Assembly (NCBI GenBank): GCA_029531795.1
Contig: JAPEIS010000010.1
Location: 1,426,001 to 1,490,000 of the forward strand
Source: Sclerotinia nivalis
Lineage: Eukaryota; Ascomycota; Leotiomycetes; Helotiales; Sclerotiniaceae
Reading direction: 5' to 3'
Length of the DNA: 64,000 bases
Shown here: positions 59,801 to 64,000 of the stretch, piece after piece
How positions within the stretch are numbered: the stretch's first letter is position 1
Layout: each line of letters begins with the position of its first letter
Notes under the pieces: model-generated
The model's database searches: none
What the model saw: only the letters and a program-made list of their open reading frames with translations
Told to the model about the DNA's origin: nothing
Translations under genes and position numbers: made by a program

Positions 59801-62215
59801 ATAATAATCGATTAGAAAACATTAAAGAATTTGATAAATATATAAATGTTTATAAAATTCAGCAATTTCTATTAATAATTTATTCACGATTTCTCCTCGA
59901 TCATTCATCCAATAGTAAATCTAACCAAAAAGAATATAATCTTCCAATAGAACTCTACTTATAAGAAATCGTTCTCGAATCTAAAAGCTGTATTTACAGT
60001 AGTATCTATATTAATCTCTTTCGATTGGAAGAAAGATATAATTCTAAAGATAGATACATCGGATTATATATCTATTGGAGTCCTTTCCCAATACAACAAC
60101 AATAGGATTCTGAAATCTATTATATATTTCTCAAAGAAGTATTCTATTATTGAATATAAATACGAAATTTATAATAAAGAATTATTAATAATCATCTGTT
60201 GTTTCGAAGAATAACGATTCGAATTAGAAAGCGCTTCTTCTCTAATCAAAATCATTACAAATTACAAGAACCTGGAATACTTCATAACAACGAAGCTATT
60301 AAACTGTTGTTAAACCCACTGATTTGAATTTCTGTCCCGTTTTAATTTCAAAATTATATACCATTCCGGAAAGCAAAAAGCGAAATCCGATACTTTAATC
60401 AAAAGATCAAAGAATTTGTTTAAAGAAAAAGATGAATATTTTCTATATCAAAATCAAACCATTCTGAAAACCGAAAATCTAAATATAGATTTGTTTTTTA
60501 TTATTAATCCAAAAAAGAAAGTCCATTTCGTAATTACAACCTATAACTAAACCTATACTGATACCCCATCGTCTGTTTATAATCCCGAATCATTTATTCG
60601 CAAATCCGAATTATCTACCTATGAACCTAAACCATTTGCAATATTCGATAATTCAATCCCTGCCTAATTGTTTGAATCTATACAATTGGAATTCCCTGAA
60701 GAACTGAAACCCCTATTCATCGAAGCTTACCTGTCCAACCCGCTTCCATTATCGATTCTAGAGGCTTTAAAAAAGAATACTATTAAATATCTATATATTA
60801 TGTTATTCGAATATACTATAAACAATGATCTATTATATTATCGTAGAAAGCTTTATATTCTTAATTATAATTTTTTGAAAGCAAAGCTTCTTCGAATGAT
60901 CTACAATTCCTTTGTTGTTGGATATCTGTATTATATCTATATCTTTGAATTGTTTTCTCGAAATTATTATTAGTCTGGATATTACAATTACATTTTTCGT
61001 TGAATATACAATTGTTATAATTACTATTGAACCATCTCGAATTGTAAAAAACAAAAAGGAATCTTACATTCTTTCCCAATTCTGTAATAAGTTTGAAAAG
61101 ATATCTCAATCGATTTCATCATCCATTTTCCGAAGAACTTTAAATACAATACAATATTTGTTGTAATCGATTAATTAATCAAGATAAAGCATTTCCTATT
61201 CTACCAAAGAATTTGTAATTCCGAAGAAATCTTCTATCTATTCCTAAAGTATATATAGAAGCTTTACAATCTACTGCAGATTATTATATTTGATTATAGA
61301 ATTCAATTTATCTTTGATTTCTAAAAGAATATCTATAAACGATTAGATACTATTTCGAAATTATCGATAGTTTATCATTCTGAAACCGATGAATAAACAA
61401 AAAAAGCGAATACAATATTCGAATAATACTTTCGCTTGAATATATCCTATTTATAGAACGATTAATTCGAATAATTATCGATTGTTGAATTCTCGATTAA
61501 TTTTGTTTGATTCGAAAGTTTCCGTTTATTGTTATTTTTTGTCAATTATAGTTTCTATCCCCAAATAAGTTTCGAACCTGTTGCACTCTCCAATCGCCTT
61601 GGAGTTCTGAACGTTGAGGAATTCGTCAAAACAATGAAATCGATTGTCGATCATTTGAAAACCGAATTGATTATTAGTCAAACCCGCTATTCGAAGAATA
61701 CCAATTTCTATTGTTCGCCTACCCATCGATATTAACTCAAAAATCTAATCTAGCTTAATACTAAAAATATCCGAACTTTTCGTTTCCAAAAGAAGCTAAA
61801 TTGGAAGAACTTAGATCCCTTTTGAATCTTAAAGGTTATAGATTTGTATATTTATAAGCTGAAGCTTTTAGTCTTTATAAGGAATCATTTAGTCTTTTAT
61901 ATTAATCTATTGTATCCCGTCGATGATGATCCTGTTCCCGATCAATATAATCTGTTCTTTCTTTTTATCGAAATTGAAGGCATTGAGTAATTTGATATAA
62001 AAGAAATCCTGGATTTCCAATAGAAATATTGAGATTGTAATAGTCCTTATTTGAAGTATACTATCTGATAAGTAAACTATAATACACCTACCGAAGAACT
62101 TGCAAAGTATTTGAAGAATACTCAAGAACTGATCTAGAATTATCACCATTATTATTTGGATAAATCTAGTCCCTCTAATCGTCTCAATAAAGTTCGATTC
62201 TAAAAAGGAGAATAC

Positions 62216-62428
62216 TGTTACAAAATCTTTGTATAAAGTATACAGAGATTGCTTGGGTCCCGATCCATAGGAATCGGCCCTCGGATAAATACAGATTAGC
62301 CCTGGTCAGGGCTAGTGTTGTATATAAATGTATTTAAGAAACTATTCTTTTTATAGAATCGTAGCTCTTCGAGTTATATCTTATTAATAAAAGTGATACC
62401 TGTTATTCTATCTGTCGCCTCTGTGATA
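62216..62428 (+). repeat. 3' LTR of the chromovirus
   Basis: Starts TGTTACAAAATC, the transition-mutated counterpart of TGTCACGGGGTC, and ends CTGTGATA. Confidence 0.88.
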
Positions 62429-62556
62429 CTTGAATTACTAATTTTGATTTTGAAAATGTTTTTTCTATATTCTTATATTTCATTTCATCAACGAATTATA
62501 ATTTAAAGATCTTTGTTCTTTTAAGAATATCATTTATTTTTTATTTTTTCGAAAAC

Positions 62557-62954
62557 TATCACGGGTAATCACATGTTATCTAAATCACATATAATTATCT
62601 ATGATCAATACATCATCGTATGATCATCATACTCTTTCCTACGTCATTTATATCGTACGATCATCGTATGTTTTCCTACATCATTCGCATTCAGGCTATT
62701 CTAATTCCTTGATTATCCTTACAATTAATCAAACTGATCCTGATATGATATCATGAGAAATCATACCTCAATAACGCATCTCGACAGCTAGATAACGAGG
62801 ATCTAGTCTATATATACGACCCTCGATGGATAGGATCGAGGGCAAGTCATTCAACAAGTTCTCATTCAATTATATATTTAACTTTATTATTTCAATAGAA
62901 CTATCTTCTCCCTGATCCCTTCAACGTGCTCTGTGATCATACTATCTCGTGATA
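62557..62954. mobile_element. Solo LTR, 398 bp, with AAAAC target duplication
   Basis: Ends TATCACG and CGTGATA are a perfect 7-bp inverted repeat. AAAAC flanks both sides (62552-62556, 62955-62959). A diverged copy follows at 63165. Confidence 0.75.
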
Positions 62955-63164
62955 AAAACTTTATTCTTTATAAATCTATTAAGCTTTTTTTAATATAATT
63001 CGATATATCGAGATAATAGATCTTCATTTTCGATGAATATTTTATCAAATAGATCTAGAAACTTTTCTTCTTTTATTTTTTGAAGGAATATTATAATTTG
63101 AAATAGTAATTTTTCGTTTATTATAATTTTATTATTGGAATTGATCAAATTGATTATATTAATC

Positions 63165-63523
63165 TATTACGGGTAATCACATGATATCTAATTACATGAT
63201 TGGTAATCTACGATCACTATATTCTTTACGATCATTATATTCCTTCTTTTACATTAATTATCAGATTCTTCTAGATCTTATCAATTCTTACAATCGTCAA
63301 CCTTTTTCTGATATACGACAAATCGAAGTCTAATCTAATTGATACCTTTCGTCGGTTAAATAGCTTCGATCAAATCTATATATATTACTCTCGATCTTTA
63401 AGATCGAGAACAAATTATTCAATATAGTTTTTATTCAATATATATTTAATTCTATTATTTTAATATAAACTATCTTCTTTTCGATCTCTTTAATATACTT
63501 TGTAATTATACTATCTTATAATA
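63165..63523. mobile_element. Second, AT-mutated copy of the 62557 LTR
   Basis: Shares GGGTAATCACATG, CTATATATA, CTCGAT..T.GATCGAG and the terminal CTATCT..TAATA with the 62557 LTR, but with many C-to-T and G-to-A changes and ~40 fewer bases. Confidence 0.65.
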
Positions 63524-64000
63524 ATTATAAATTCAATAATTTTTAATCTACTCAAACTTCTATTATATAATTATTCAATTCGTAAAGAATTGTTCTTCTT
63601 TACTTTATTTCTATTTTCATTATAAATCTAATCAATTTATATCTCTTTTCTGTTATCTTTCAATATAACAAAAAATCAATCTAATATTCTTCTTCTTGTT
63701 ATTTATATTCAATAACCAAAATAATATCTCTATTTGCAAAATAAATATCTAATTGTCAGAATTTGAAACTAATAGATCCAGATAACGATTCTCTAATATT
63801 TATTTCGAATAAAACTATTTCCAATTTCGATTTAGTAAACAAATCAATTACCTTTTAGATCGATTGATTATTCGTTAAATCTTCAGTTTTACTTTTTGCT
63901 GTCGATTTACAAACGAAATATAATCAAACCAATCAAAATCGATATCGATAGGAATTCTCGGAATACTTTGTAGCAATTCAAGCAAAACAAGATACAAATA
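63524..64000 (+). other. Probable 5' interior of an element leaving the window
   Basis: AT-rich DNA following an LTR. From about 63660 a broken frame with NQNRYR-like and FVAIQAKQDT segments could be a gag start, but there is not enough to classify it. Confidence 0.3.

Larger units (their letters stand above)
56501..62428 (+). mobile_element. Complete Ty3/gypsy chromovirus, inactivated
   Basis: Two 213-bp LTRs (56501-56713, 62216-62428) bound 5.5 kb of AT-rich DNA, flanked by a perfect CTTGA duplication (56496-56500, 62429-62433). In order along the plus strand: a gag-like ORF (57466-57825), reverse transcriptase (~58900-59800: LFVKKPDNNLRFCINYR, YFTKINI), RNase H (~60025-60350: ILKIDTSDYISIGVLSQY), integrase region (~60660-61800) and a chromodomain with the PDKPSP-like end near 61985-62205. 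Every domain is broken by stops. The differences I see between the LTRs are all transitions. No convincing primer-binding site remains. Confidence 0.88.

Noticed and set aside
60833..61166. Several 70-85 codon ORFs in the AT-rich chromovirus
   Set aside because: Fragments of the mutated integrase region and its antisense; AT-rich Ile/Tyr/Asn translations are not genes.

Overview
The window reads as nuclear DNA of a filamentous ascomycete. Genes have short GT-AG introns. They include a gEgh16-type secreted protein, an ADIP-domain TinA/Msd1-like protein, an L-rhamnose dehydrogenase/dehydratase pair and Zn2Cys6 regulator, and decayed fungal retroelements whose changes are almost all C-to-T or G-to-A. 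Overall gene content suggests a leotiomycete, possibly Sclerotiniaceae; that placement is an inference, not a measurement.

Layout. 0.2-1.1 kb: a secreted Egh16-like protein (- strand). 1.1-6.8 kb: gene-poor. 6.8-7.4 kb: a one-helix membrane protein. 8.6-12.7 kb: a ~1200-residue leucine-rich-repeat protein (-). 13.6-14.7 kb: ribosomal protein L5 (-), whose first coding exon is only the ATG. 17.4-19.7 kb: a TinA-like protein (+). 20.0-21.3 kb: a HAD phosphatase (-), divergent from a TPR/F-box/LRR protein of Pof3/Dia2 type (21.5-23.5 kb, +). 23.8-30.1 kb: accessory DNA with a solo LTR, a hypothetical gene whose 3' end appears rewritten by a short SINE-like insertion, a broken 11-residue-repeat ORF and a coiled-coil-rich unknown. 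30.1-35.7 kb: a Tad-like LINE, ORF1 with four stops and ORF2 nearly intact. 36.6-38.4 kb: a decayed FHA-kinase gene. 38.4-38.7 kb: LTR fragments. 39.1-46.3 kb: an L-rhamnose catabolic locus (LRA1, LRA3, divergent Zn2Cys6 factor). 46.3-53.5 kb: long, microsatellite-rich, gene-poor DNA holding one small conserved Cys-rich protein. 54.9-64.0 kb: an AT-rich retroelement island with a copia relic, a complete Ty3/gypsy chromovirus with target-site duplication, a younger solo LTR nested in its reverse transcriptase, a second solo LTR, and the start of another element running off the right edge.

How genes work together. LRA1 oxidises L-rhamnose and LRA3 dehydrates L-rhamnonate; the lactonase and aldolase steps (LRA2, LRA4) are not in the window. 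The divergent Zn2Cys6 factor is a reasonable candidate regulator. The rest are independent housekeeping genes (translation, spindle-pole microtubule anchoring, SCF ubiquitin ligase) plus mobile DNA. I did not find a clearly novel multi-gene system. The most informative structures are insertion events whose sites can be read precisely, a multiply broken kinase, and a few small unexplained ORFs.
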